DNA from: Bradyrhizobium sediminis
Lineage (GTDB): Bacteria > Pseudomonadota > Alphaproteobacteria > Rhizobiales > Xanthobacteraceae
Assembly: GCF_018736085.1 (NCBI RefSeq)
Contig: NZ_CP076134.1
Span: forward strand, 620,001-684,000
Length of the DNA stretch: 64,000 bases
Direction: 5' to 3'
In this document: piece by piece, positions 25,866 through 33,826 of the stretch
Layout of the letters: each line of letters begins with the position of its first letter
Position numbering within the stretch: the stretch's first letter is position 1
The notes under the pieces: generated by a model
Database searches by the model: none
Told to the model about the DNA's origin: nothing
What the model saw: the letters and a program-made list of their open reading frames with translations, nothing else
Made by a program: the position numbers and the translations under genes

Positions 25866-26073
25866 GGCGGCGACGCGACCGTGTTCCGGTTGCAGGGCGG
25901 GCCCGAAACAGCGTCAGGCGGCATCCGGCAAACCAATGCCGAGGTGCCGCGCACGGCAGGCGCCTGGGCCCGCGATCCCTCCAGAAAATGCCGGGTTGCA
26001 TTGCCGTATGTCCCACAGGTAGCATTGCAGCAGGCCGATCAACAGGCCAGCAAATGAAAATCGGGGAGAAGGC

Positions 26074-27345
26074 ATGACCGCGCAAACGACGCCCAAGGGC
26101 GCCTGGAAAATCACGTTTCTCCTGTTTCTGTTCATGCTGGTCAATTTCGCCGACAAGATCGTGGTGGGCCTCGCCGGCGCGCCGATCATGGACGAATTGA
26201 AGCTGCAGCCGGAGCAGTTCGGCCTGCTCGGCTCCTCGTTCTTCCTGCTGTTCTCGATTTCGGCGATCGTCGTCGGCTTCATCGTCAACCGCGTCGCCAC
26301 CCGCTGGGTGCTGCTGGCGATGGCGGTGATATGGTCGCTGGCGCAGTTCCCGATGGTCGGCACCGTCAGTTTCACCACGCTGCTGATCTGCCGCGTGATC
26401 CTCGGCGCCGGCGAGGGGCCGGCGTTTTCGGTGGCGGCGCATGCGATCTACAAATGGTTTCCCGACGAGAAGCGCACCCTGCCGACCGCCATCCTGTCGC
26501 AGGGCTCCGCGTTCGGCGTGATCCTTGCGGTGCCGGCGCTGAACTGGATCATCGTCAATCACAGCTGGCACTATGCGTTCGGGGCGCTCGGCATCGTCGG
26601 CCTGATGTGGGTGGTGGCGTGGATGGTGATGGGCAAGGAAGGCCCGCTGGTGCAGACCGTCGCGATGGCGGCGGCCGATCCCCGTGTGCCCTATTTCCAG
26701 CTCCTGACCTCGCGGACCTTCATCGGCTGCTGCGCCGCGACCTTCGGTGCTTATTGGGCGCTGTCGCTCGGGCTGACCTGGTTTACGCCCTTCATCGTCA
26801 AGGGCCTCGGCTTCTCGCAGAAGGACGCCGGGTGGATTTCGGTGCTGCCATGGGTGTTCGGCGCCGTCGTCGTGCTGCTCACGGGGTGGATTTCGCAGGT
26901 GATGCTGGCGCGCGGCTTCACCACCCGCGGCGCCCGCGGCGTGCTCGGTTCGGTGCCGTTGATTGTCGGCGGCGTGATCCTCGCGGCTCTTCCGCATGTC
27001 AACGGCGCCGGCCTGCAGATCGCCTTTCTGGTGATCGGCTCCGGGCTCTGCGGCTCGATCTATGTGGTCTGCCCGCCGATGCTCGGCGAGTTCACGCCGG
27101 TGCAGCAGCGCGGCGCCGTGATCGCGATCTACGGCGCGATCTACACGCTGGCGGGCATCCTGGCCCCTTGGGTAATGGGCAGCATGATCCAGCACGCCGC
27201 GGTGCCGCTCGACGGCTACATGACCGGCTTCACCATCAACGCCGTCGTCCTCGTGGTATCGGGATTGCTCGGCCTGTTGCTGCTGTGGCCCAACACCGAG
27301 CGCGCTCGGCTGATGGCCCTGGCCGCGCAGCCGAAGTTCGCGTGA
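26074..27345 (+). CDS. MFS transporter (anion:cation symporter-like)
   Basis: A 423-residue transporter with twelve predicted membrane segments. NFADKIVVGLAGAPIMDELKL near the N terminus and the CRVILGAGEGPAFSVAAHAIYKWFPDEKR stretch match the ACS family of organic anion permeases (hexuronate, phthalate and similar). It is likely an inner-membrane uptake carrier for an organic acid. No co-transcribed enzyme follows on the same strand; the amidohydrolase downstream is convergent. Confidence 0.88.
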   Translation: MTAQTTPKGAWKITFLLFLFMLVNFADKIVVGLAGAPIMDELKLQPEQFGLLGSSFFLLFSISAIVVGFIVNRVATRWVLLAMAVIWSLAQFPMVGTVSFTTLLICRVILGAGEGPAFSVAAHAIYKWFPDEKRTLPTAILSQGSAFGVILAVPALNWIIVNHSWHYAFGALGIVGLMWVVAWMVMGKEGPLVQTVAMAAADPRVPYFQLLTSRTFIGCCAATFGAYWALSLGLTWFTPFIVKGLGFSQKDAGWISVLPWVFGAVVVLLTGWISQVMLARGFTTRGARGVLGSVPLIVGGVILAALPHVNGAGLQIAFLVIGSGLCGSIYVVCPPMLGEFTPVQQRGAVIAIYGAIYTLAGILAPWVMGSMIQHAAVPLDGYMTGFTINAVVLVVSGLLGLLLLWPNTERARLMALAAQPKFA

Positions 27346-27363
27346 GGTCACAACTATAGCAGC

Positions 27364-27480
27364 GTCGTCCCTGCGAAAGCAGGGACCCATAACCACCGAT
27401 GTCGATTGTGCGAAAGCAACTAACCTCATCGCCCTGCGGATAAGCCGCGGCGTATGGGTCCCTGCTTTCGCAGGGACGAC
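27364..27480. repeat. dispersed palindromic element, family B
   Basis: Perfect 28-bp inverted arms (27364-27391 and 27453-27480, outer GTCGTCCCTGCGAAAGCAGG) enclose a 61-bp centre. Each arm contains its own smaller CCCTGC..GCAGGG stem. It follows the MFS gene and could end its transcript. Confidence 0.88.
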
Positions 27481-27499
27481 ACCGAGTGTGTGTTGTTAC

Positions 27500-27600
27500 C
27501 TACTGCAAACCACCCTGCGCGCCGCGTACCAGCCGGCCCGGCCGCGCGTCGGTGGCCGCGCCGTTGCGTTGCGTCACCATGCCTGAGACAATGGCGGCGA
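27500..27600 (-). pseudogene. 3' remnant of an N-acyl-D-amino-acid deacylase-like gene
   Basis: The minus strand reads AIVSGMVTQRNGAATD..RPGRLVRGAQ then GGLQ and TAG at 27500-27502. This matches the end of the intact gene at 27937-29679 (DNA 27514-27599 against 27972-28057, about 11 differences in 86). Nothing more of the gene is present, so it is the tail of a decayed paralogue or an old partial duplication. Confidence 0.75.
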
Positions 27601-27639
27601 CGCGGCCACGCTACCTGAGGTCGCCGGGACGCATGCCGT

Positions 27640-27873
27640 ATGACCGAACTCGTCATTTTCGATTCCGACGGCGTTCTGGTCGACAGCGAGGGGATCGCCA
27701 ATACCGTGCTGGCTCGGGCGGCGGCTTCGGAAGGTGCCGCGATCAGCGCCGAGGAATCGCTCCGTCTGTTTCGCGGCTTGAAAATGGCGGACTGCGTCGT
27801 CGAAATCGAACGCCAGTCGGGACGGCGGGCTACGCTTGCTTCGCGGGGGGAGGGGAGAAGGAAAGCGGGATGA
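27640..27873 (+). pseudogene. truncated HAD-family hydrolase (beta-phosphoglucomutase-like)
   Basis: The first 60 or so codons (MTELVIFDSDGVLVDSE...) are the N terminus of a HAD hydrolase, with the nucleophile motif DSDGVLVDSE. After residue about 62 the frame runs into low-complexity repeat sequence (RATLASRGEGRRKAG) and stops at 77 residues, whereas relatives are about 220-240. The catalytic C-terminal motifs are missing, so it is broken. Confidence 0.75.
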
Positions 27874-27884
27874 GCCGGGCATTC

Positions 27885-27907
27885 TACTTTGCATGGGGTT
27901 GTTTTCG
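27885..27907 (+). repeat. dispersed repeat, family C core (23 bp)
   Basis: TACTTTGCATGGGGTTGTTT followed by TCG recurs identically at 58872-58894. Both copies continue into a T-rich GATxTTT tract. This copy is just after the broken HAD gene, and the repeat may mark the point of truncation. Confidence 0.75.
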
Positions 27908-27936
27908 CGATTTTTTGTAAACCCCTGCGGTAGGCG

Positions 27937-29679
27937 CTAGCTCGCTGCGGCGCCGAACTTCCGCGCGTCGCCCTGCGCGCCGCGCACCAGCCGGCCCGGT
28001 CGCGCGCCGGTGGCCGTTCCATTGCGCTGCGTCACCACGCCGGAGACGATGGTGGCGTCATAGCCGTCGACCTGCTGCAGCAAACGGCGGCCGCCTACGG
28101 GTAAGTCGTAATGTACCTTCGGCGGATGCAGATGCAGTTTGTCGTAATCGATGACGTTGAGATCGGCCTTGTAGCCTGGCGCGATGACGCCGCGGTCGGT
28201 GAGGCCGACCGACAGCGCGGTCTTGCGCGACTGCGCGGCTACCACGAACGGGATCGACAGTCTTTCGCCTCGCGTCCGGTCTCGCGTCCAGTGCGTCAAC
28301 AGATAGGTCGGGAAGCTGGCGTCGCAGATGATGCCGCAATGCGCGCCGCCGTCGGAGAGGCCCGGCACCGCATTCGGATCGGTCAGCATCTCGCGGGTGG
28401 CATCGAGATTGCCGTCGGCGTAATTCAAGAACGGCACATAGAGCATGCCGCGGCCATCGTCCGACAGCATCGCCTCATAGGCCAGTTCTTCCGGCTGCCG
28501 GCCCTCGCGGCGGGCCCGTGCGCCCAGCGCGTTCTCCGGCGGCTGTTCGTAGTCCGGGGGATCGCCGAGCAGATACATCTTGTCGTAGTTCGGCCGGAAG
28601 AACAGCGGGTCGTCGGTCGAGGTCGGCGTCTCGCTCAGGATCGCGGCGCGGACGTCGGGCTGATGCAGGCGCTTCAATCGCTCCGTCAGCGGCAGGCTGG
28701 CGATCGCCTTGTAGCTCGGATGGGTCTGGAACGGATTGCGCGACAGTTCGAGGCCGAGCAGCAGCCCGACCGGGCGCGCGGCGATCTGTGCGGTGATCGA
28801 CAGCCCGCGCGCGGAAGCCTCATTGATGGCGTCGAGCGTCTGGCGCCAGCGCCGCGGCGCCCTGTCGTTCTGGGTGATCGAAAACGACACCGGGATCCCG
28901 GTGTTCTCGGCCACCCGCAGCATCATCGGCAGGTCTTCGTGGATGGTCGACAGATCGAGCACGAACTGGAACACGCTGCGGCCGGTCTTCTGCATGGCGC
29001 CGGCGATCGCCGTCAGTTCGTCCTCGCCGGCCTTCAGCGTCGGCGTGAAGTCGCCGGTGGAGGTGCGGTGGTTGAGGGTGCGCGAGGTCGAAAATCCCAG
29101 CGCGCCGGCGCGCACGGCATCGCCGGCGAGCGCCGCCATGGCGGCGTTGTCTTCGGCGGTCGCGGGATCGCGTCGCGCGCCGCGTTCGCCCATCACGTAG
29201 ACGCGCAACGCGGCGTGCGGCAGTTGCGCGCCGATATCCATGTCGAAGCGGCGCTGCGACAGCCAGTCCATGTAGTCCGGAAAACTCTCCCAGGCCCAGG
29301 GGATGCCGGCGCTCAAGACCGGCTCGGGAATGTCCTCGACGCCCTCCATCAGCTGGATCAGCCGCTGATGATCGGACGGTCTGCACGGCGCGAAGCCGAC
29401 GCCGCAATTGCCCATGATCGCGGTCGTGACGCCGTTCTGCGACGATGGCGTGATGTCCTGGCTCCAGGTGACCTGGCCGTCATAATGGGTGTGAACGTCG
29501 ACGAAGCCGGGGGTCACCAGTTTGCCGCGGGCGTCGATCTCTTCCTTGCCCCGGCTTGCGACCTTGCCGACCTCGGTGATGCGGCCGCCGGTGACGGCGA
29601 CATCTGTTTCGAACAGGTTGCCGCCGAGGCCGTCGGCAATGCTGCCGCCACGGATCACGAGGTCTGGATCGGAGGTCAT
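27937..29679 (-). CDS. N-acyl-D-amino-acid deacylase / amidohydrolase family protein
   Basis: A 580-residue amidohydrolase counted from ATG 29679; earlier in-frame ATGs at 29688 and 29718 are possible. VDVHTHYDGQVTW carries the first metal ligands, GNCGVGFAP follows, and LSDGGAHCG holds the late catalytic Asp. The GxIxDGxG N-terminal strand (RGGSIADGLGG) fits the D-aminoacylase group. It would hydrolyse N-acyl-D-amino acids or a related cyclic amide in the cytoplasm. The MFS gene 90 bp upstream on the same strand may import the substrate. Confidence 0.88.
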   Translation of the reverse strand: MTSDPDLVIRGGSIADGLGGNLFETDVAVTGGRITEVGKVASRGKEEIDARGKLVTPGFVDVHTHYDGQVTWSQDITPSSQNGVTTAIMGNCGVGFAPCRPSDHQRLIQLMEGVEDIPEPVLSAGIPWAWESFPDYMDWLSQRRFDMDIGAQLPHAALRVYVMGERGARRDPATAEDNAAMAALAGDAVRAGALGFSTSRTLNHRTSTGDFTPTLKAGEDELTAIAGAMQKTGRSVFQFVLDLSTIHEDLPMMLRVAENTGIPVSFSITQNDRAPRRWRQTLDAINEASARGLSITAQIAARPVGLLLGLELSRNPFQTHPSYKAIASLPLTERLKRLHQPDVRAAILSETPTSTDDPLFFRPNYDKMYLLGDPPDYEQPPENALGARARREGRQPEELAYEAMLSDDGRGMLYVPFLNYADGNLDATREMLTDPNAVPGLSDGGAHCGIICDASFPTYLLTHWTRDRTRGERLSIPFVVAAQSRKTALSVGLTDRGVIAPGYKADLNVIDYDKLHLHPPKVHYDLPVGGRRLLQQVDGYDATIVSGVVTQRNGTATGARPGRLVRGAQGDARKFGAAAS

Positions 29680-29768
29680 GCGTTTCATCCCGGATTTGAA
29701 CTTTTGTTGCCGCATCATGGGTTGTCGCTCGAAGCTGTCAACCGCACGGGATGAGGTTCAGGAATGCG

Positions 29769-30980
29769 TCAGGCGGGGCGGGCCTGCGGTTTGCGGTCGG
29801 TGGCCAGCGCCAGCAGCACCGTCAGGATCATGAAGACGACGGAAGCGCCGAATACCCAGTGCGGCATGCTCTGGTCCATGATCCAGCCGAACAGCAGCGG
29901 ACCGAGGATGCCGCTGAAGTTGAAACCGGTGGAGACGATGCCGAAGGCGCGGCCGGCCGCGCCCGGCGGCGCCGCGTCGCGGACCATCATGTCGCGCGAC
30001 GGCGCGATCACGCCGCCGAGGAATCCGGCGATCGCCATCATCGCCGTCAGCAGCAGCGATGGCAGCGCGACCGTCGCGATGATGAGCACGATCATCGCAT
30101 TGATGGCGAAACAGCCGGCGGCGACCTGCCCGTGACGCCTTGTGCGGTCGGCGAGATGGCCGCCGGCCAGCACGCCGATGGCGCTGGCGGCGAGATAGGC
30201 GGTCAGCGCCATGTTGGCTGCCGAGAATGATGCGCCATAGCCGCTCATCAACGCGACCACGCCGAAATTGCTGATGCCGGCGTTGGACAGGCCAAGCAGC
30301 ATGAAGAAGATCGTCAGCATGATGATGGTCGGCGTGATGATGTTCTGCTTCGGCGCGTGCACGCCATCGACCTTGCGGTCGGCGGCGCTGGCGTCGGGCA
30401 GGCCCATCGCGATCAGCAATAGCGCCGCCAGCGGCCCCACCGCGCCGGCCGCGATCAGCGCGCCGAGCCCGCCGACGGTCGCCACCAGGGCCGCGATGAT
30501 GGCGGGCGCCACCGCGCCGCCGAGGAAGCCGGCAAAGGTGTGGATCGAAAAGGCGCGGCCCATCCGTGCCTCGTCCATATGCGCCGACAGGATCGCGTAA
30601 TCGGCCGGATGATAGACGCTGTTGGCGAGGCCGAGCAGTGCGGCGCAGGCGATCAGCCAGAAATAACTCAACTGCAGGCCGAGCATGATCAGCGCGCAAC
30701 CGCCGAGCATGAGGCCCATCAGCAGGACCTTGCGCGCACCGATATGGTCGGCGAGGTATCCGGTCGGCGCCTGCGTCAGGCCGGAGACGACGCCGAACAC
30801 CGTGAGCGCGAAGCCGAGTTCGATATAGCCGACGCCGAGCTGCTCCTTCAGGAACGGGAACAGCATCGGCAACACGAACAGATGAAAATGGCTGACCCAA
30901 TGCGCGATCGAGATCGCCACCAGCGTGCGCAGCGAGGTGTCCGACTTCGCTTGTTGCGGTGCGGCCAGAACGTCGGCCAT
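29769..30980 (-). CDS. MFS transporter
   Basis: A 403-residue transporter with twelve membrane segments. The loop after the second segment reads GYLADHIGARKVLLMG, the usual MFS signature, and YHPADYAILSAHMDEARMGRAFSIHTFAGFLGGAVAP is typical of the fosmidomycin-resistance/YfnB-like group. It is probably an inner-membrane carrier, upstream of the deacylase gene and perhaps expressed with it. Confidence 0.87.
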   Translation of the reverse strand: MADVLAAPQQAKSDTSLRTLVAISIAHWVSHFHLFVLPMLFPFLKEQLGVGYIELGFALTVFGVVSGLTQAPTGYLADHIGARKVLLMGLMLGGCALIMLGLQLSYFWLIACAALLGLANSVYHPADYAILSAHMDEARMGRAFSIHTFAGFLGGAVAPAIIAALVATVGGLGALIAAGAVGPLAALLLIAMGLPDASAADRKVDGVHAPKQNIITPTIIMLTIFFMLLGLSNAGISNFGVVALMSGYGASFSAANMALTAYLAASAIGVLAGGHLADRTRRHGQVAAGCFAINAMIVLIIATVALPSLLLTAMMAIAGFLGGVIAPSRDMMVRDAAPPGAAGRAFGIVSTGFNFSGILGPLLFGWIMDQSMPHWVFGASVVFMILTVLLALATDRKPQARPA

Positions 30981-31214
30981 ATTGAACTGAAACCCCGTTG
31001 AAATGAACGGCCCGGCAAGGCAGGCGCCAAATTATCGGCTGGGCCGGTTATTTGTCCATGAATACCGCTGCATGGCAGCCCTCGCGAAGCGCGCCGGAAC
31101 GGCGAAGTTCGGGAAGACAACGCCGCTTCCTTGCGCGACGGTAGTGTGCTCCCGATGGGAGAGGTGCGATCGAGATTCGCAGCGCCCTCCGATCTCAAGC
31201 TTAAGGAGGCTTCT

Positions 31215-31373
31215 CTACAACGGCTCGTCGTCCTCGCCGCTGCGATCGCGCTTCGGCGTGGCGATGTCGCCATCCTCGTAGTCGTCATCGTCGGCTGGCG
31301 CCGGCGGTGGTTCTTTCTTCGATTTGCTGTCGTCCTTGTTCGGACGTTCGGTCTTTTTCCCGATTCCACCCAT
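31215..31373 (-). CDS. 52-aa charged small protein
   Basis: ATG at 31371-31373 has AAGGGA upstream at good spacing and the frame runs to TAG at 31215. The product begins MGGIGKKTERPNKDD, has a lysine-rich first half, a proline tract, then a very acidic centre (ADDDDYEDGD). It is likely disordered. I recognise no domain. The codon usage and ribosome site support a real gene. Confidence 0.6.
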   Translation of the reverse strand: MGGIGKKTERPNKDDSKSKKEPPPAPADDDDYEDGDIATPKRDRSGEDDEPL

Positions 31374-31510
31374 TTCGTTCCCTTTTGATCGGGTCGGTCA
31401 CATCGGCGGATCGACCTCAATGTCACCGCCTTTTGCTGGGCATATTAGGCCTAATCCGACAATATTTCCTGCCTTTTTCCGTTGTTCGGTGTAAACGGAA
31501 GCATAACCCC

Positions 31511-31617
31511 GAGCATGATCCAGAAAATGGAGACCCTCAGGACAAACGCGTAGCGTTTGTCCCGGGCATGCTCAAACAACAGATGAGATCATGATCCCGT
31601 TCAATCGGATCATGATT
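31511..31617. repeat. composite stem-loop repeat, family D
   Basis: GAGCATG at 31511 pairs with CATGCTC at 31567-31573 around GGACAAACG..CGTTTGTCC, and a second hairpin (GATCATGATCC / GGATCATGAT) follows. Such GAGCATGATC elements are familiar from Bradyrhizobium intergenic DNA. It lies just before the 81-aa gene and may be part of its 5' leader. Confidence 0.7.
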
Positions 31618-31627
31618 TGGAGCCAAG

Positions 31628-31873
31628 ATGAAAAAACCTAAGATCGAAGCCGTCGAAGAACAGCAGCCCCGCAAGATCCTGCGCGCCGATAAAGCGCCGA
31701 CCACCGGGTACTCGCTGGTCGTGGACGGTCACTTCAAGTCGCACCACGACACCGTCGAGGCCGCCGAAGAGGCGGGCATGGCGCTGAAGAACAAGTTCCC
31801 GATGCTTCAGGTGCAGGTCTACGATGCCGCGACCAAGACGCGGTCGATGGTGCAATGGCCGGTGCCGGCCTAA
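31628..31873 (+). CDS. conserved-looking 81-aa protein
   Basis: ATG 31628 follows TTGGAGCCAAG, a good ribosome site. The product (starting MKKPKIEAVEEQQ) has a basic N terminus and a compact alpha/beta-looking centre (TGYSLVVDGHFKSHHDTVEAAEEAG). It has no signal peptide or recognised domain. Its function is unknown. Confidence 0.75.
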   Translation: MKKPKIEAVEEQQPRKILRADKAPTTGYSLVVDGHFKSHHDTVEAAEEAGMALKNKFPMLQVQVYDAATKTRSMVQWPVPA

Positions 31874-31888
31874 GCATTCGCGCCGGGC

Positions 31889-31996
31889 GTCATCCTTCGG
31901 GACGCGCGCAGATGCGCGCTCCCCTTAGGATGAAGTCTTAGACCCTCATGGTGAAGAGCGCGGCAACGCCGCGCGTCCCGAACCAAGAGGCCGGGC
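31889..31996. repeat. dispersed repeat element, family E
   Basis: It starts CGTCATCCTTCGGGACGCGC, with GCGCGCAGATGCGCGC and GAGCGCGGCAACGCCGCGC stems and a CTCATGGTGAAG segment. It is the decayed type of the CGTCATCCT..CATGGTGA elements common in this genus. Only this copy is in the window. Confidence 0.6.
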
Positions 31997-32021
31997 AGGT
32001 GCGACCAGGCAACATGATCGC

Positions 32022-32306
32022 TTAAGTCCGGTGTCCGCCCTTCTGCTGGCTCGCCAGCCAATCCGACAGTGCCGGGGCTTTTTCGCCCGACTTCTTCGGT
32101 GATTTGGCGCGCGTCGTTTTCGCGGCGGGAGGTCGCAGCGGCTCGGCGGCTTCGCGGGCGAGCCGCAGTGCTTTCAGCCTGGCCATGTTGTCGAGCACGG
32201 CTTTCGTTGCGGCGTCGCGCTCGGTGCCGCCGGCCCTGGCCTGGCTTGCTGCGCGCGTAGCCTTGTTGAAACGCGCATCGGCGCGGTCGCGATCTTCTTT
32301 TGTCAT
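32022..32306 (-). CDS. small basic protein, tandem paralogue 2
   Basis: A 94-residue, strongly charged protein (starting MTKEDRDRADARF) with a helical middle, LKALRLAREAAEPLRPP, followed by a lysine/proline tract. Its ATG directly abuts the stop of the next gene upstream. That neighbour carries the very similar LRALRLAKEAADRENPP plus a lysine-rich tail, so the two are probably diverged tandem duplicates. The function is unknown; the tail might bind nucleic acid, which is speculation. Confidence 0.7.
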   Translation of the reverse strand: MTKEDRDRADARFNKATRAASQARAGGTERDAATKAVLDNMARLKALRLAREAAEPLRPPAAKTTRAKSPKKSGEKAPALSDWLASQQKGGHRT

Positions 32307-32546
32307 CTAGGTCGTTTTCTTTTTCTTGGGTTTGGCCTTGGCCTTTACCTTCGGCTCCGGCGGGTTTTCTCGGTCGGCGGCTTCCTTTGCCAGTCGCAGC
32401 GCGCGCAGGTCCGCCGTCCGCTTCCGAATCGCGATGTCGGCCGCCGCGATATCGGCCATCGCCTTGATGCCTTCGGCATTCTGGGCGGCCTTTCGGCTCA
32501 GTCTGATCTCTCTCAGTTCGGCCGGCGTTTTCGGTTCGTCGTTCAT
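32307..32546 (-). CDS. small basic protein, tandem paralogue 1
   Basis: A 79-residue protein from ATG 32546 (MNDEPKTPAELREIRLSRK), which has GAGG 6 bases upstream; the in-frame ATG 32576 lacks this. It contains LRALRLAKEAA and ends in a run of lysines (AKAKPKKKKTT). It sits immediately before the similar 94-aa gene with no gap between them. The function is unknown. Confidence 0.7.
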   Translation of the reverse strand: MNDEPKTPAELREIRLSRKAAQNAEGIKAMADIAAADIAIRKRTADLRALRLAKEAADRENPPEPKVKAKAKPKKKKTT

Positions 32547-32671
32547 CGGGTGCCTCAAATTCACGGCGCCCAGCATGGGTGCAGCAACCTGTCCAATAAC
32601 ACTATATATGCATCTGGACAGGGCAAGTTTAGGCCGCCTTTCGGAGCAAAAGAGCCGCTTTTCGGCCCAAA

Positions 32672-33676
32672 TCAGCGATCGTGGTGAAGGTCGGCTTCGT
32701 CCGCGTCGCTCTCGAGGCCAGCCGGATCGAAGTTCTCGATCCAGGACTGCAAGGCCGGCGAGAGGTGTCCGGCGGCCTTCATCTGCCGCAAGGCGATCCG
32801 GATCGTGGTGCGGCCATGGCGGTCCTGCGCCAGCGCCGATGGCGGCTCGTTGGCATCGATCGCTTCCATGATGCGCCGCTTGATCGCTGAGGTCTCGGGC
32901 TGTCCGAACCGCTCGATTATTTCCTGAAACGAATCATGGCGGGCCGCGTCGAACGGCCGGGGCTCGCCCAACCCATCGCGCGCCGGATGCGGCGGATAGA
33001 GATGCGCGCAGGGAACCCAGCCCTCGGGGATCGGCTCGGTCGCGGGATGGGTCCGGCCGCTCTTCAACAGCTTCGGCAGGACATGGGTGTGCGGCCCGTC
33101 GGGGCTTTTTCCCGAAGCGTGCGGGATCGGTTGATAGACCTCGATCCGGCCGAGCCGGCTGAGGAAGACGCGGTGCGGATTGGCCGCCAGAATCAGTCCC
33201 ATCGCGGGATTGCCGGGCTCGAACACCGCCCGGCCGGCGTGCTGGCGCAACTGTGCCGCGGTGTCGCTATCGCCGACGCGGACGCAGAAATCCGCATGTG
33301 GCGCGCCGAGGCCAAGATCGAACAGAACCGATTCGCGATCCTCCGCGCGCAGGGCGTCTCGGTCGGCGCCGAGTTCGGTCAGCACGGTTCGGCCGCCCAT
33401 CGCGCCATCGTCGTCGGTCAGGCACAGCGCGATGCGCTGATTCCAGCCCGATTTGGTGATGCTTTCGGAGGCGAGAGGCCGGTTACGCGGATGATGCCTG
33501 ATGACGATGCCGCCGCGCGGCGTGACGGCCGACACGGCGTCGTCGGCCTGCCGCAGTGCGACCGGCTCATCGCGGTCGCGCGAGAATTCGGCGATGGCGC
33601 CGAAGGTGCCGAGGCTCCATTGCGTGTCGGGATCGGCGATCGCCCCCTGCAGCAGATCGATCGTCGCAACACGCAT
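32672..33676 (-). CDS. 334-aa protein of unrecognised family
   Basis: A soluble-looking 334-residue protein (starting MRVATIDLLQGAIADPD). It has no signal peptide or membrane segment, several Asp/His-rich stretches (RGGIVIRHHPRNRPL, FEPGNPAMGLILAANPH) and an acidic C terminus. I do not recognise a domain. It is about 150 bp downstream of the TonB receptor gene on the same strand, with a stem-loop between, so a link to cobalamin uptake is possible but weak. Confidence 0.75.
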   Translation of the reverse strand: MRVATIDLLQGAIADPDTQWSLGTFGAIAEFSRDRDEPVALRQADDAVSAVTPRGGIVIRHHPRNRPLASESITKSGWNQRIALCLTDDDGAMGGRTVLTELGADRDALRAEDRESVLFDLGLGAPHADFCVRVGDSDTAAQLRQHAGRAVFEPGNPAMGLILAANPHRVFLSRLGRIEVYQPIPHASGKSPDGPHTHVLPKLLKSGRTHPATEPIPEGWVPCAHLYPPHPARDGLGEPRPFDAARHDSFQEIIERFGQPETSAIKRRIMEAIDANEPPSALAQDRHGRTTIRIALRQMKAAGHLSPALQSWIENFDPAGLESDADEADLHHDR

Positions 33677-33733
33677 CGTTCGCTATTCTCCCGGCATCCG
33701 GCCGGGGAGAATAGCGTCACGGGAGATCGGGGC

Positions 33734-33758
33734 AAGCCGGTCCGGGCAGGACCGGCTT
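33734..33758. terminator. stem-loop between TonB receptor gene and the next gene
   Basis: AAGCCGGTCC pairs perfectly with GGACCGGCTT across a 5-base loop. On the plus strand it is followed by a T-rich TAGTTCTTGTTTT; on the minus strand, the direction of the genes, there is no U-run. It may therefore slow or protect the transcript rather than end it fully. Confidence 0.5.
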
Positions 33759-33763
33759 TAGTT

Positions 33764-33823
33764 CTTGTTTTGACGCGTTTTCTTCACGCGAACCGGTATC
33801 CACTTCGCTCGAAAACGCTATGG
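33764..33823. repeat. dispersed repeat, family F
   Basis: A 60-bp block containing GACGCGTTTTCTTCACGCGA and then ACCGGTATCCACTTCGC. It recurs in inverted orientation at 44971-45030 with few differences. Both copies lie in short gaps just outside gene ends. Confidence 0.82.
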
Positions 33824-33826
33824 CCG

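Noticed and set aside
25858..27429. A 523-codon minus-strand frame
   Set aside because: It is opposite the MFS gene at 26074-27345, with runs of His/Arg/Gln typical of a reverse shadow.
27364..27480. Inverted repeat considered as insertion-sequence ends
   Set aside because: The 61-bp centre has no coding capacity and there is no flanking target duplication; it fits a palindromic element, not an IS.
31374..31627. Possible small RNA gene from the strong stem-loops
   Set aside because: The stems belong to a dispersed repeat type, and I could not identify a promoter or terminator pair that would define a transcript.
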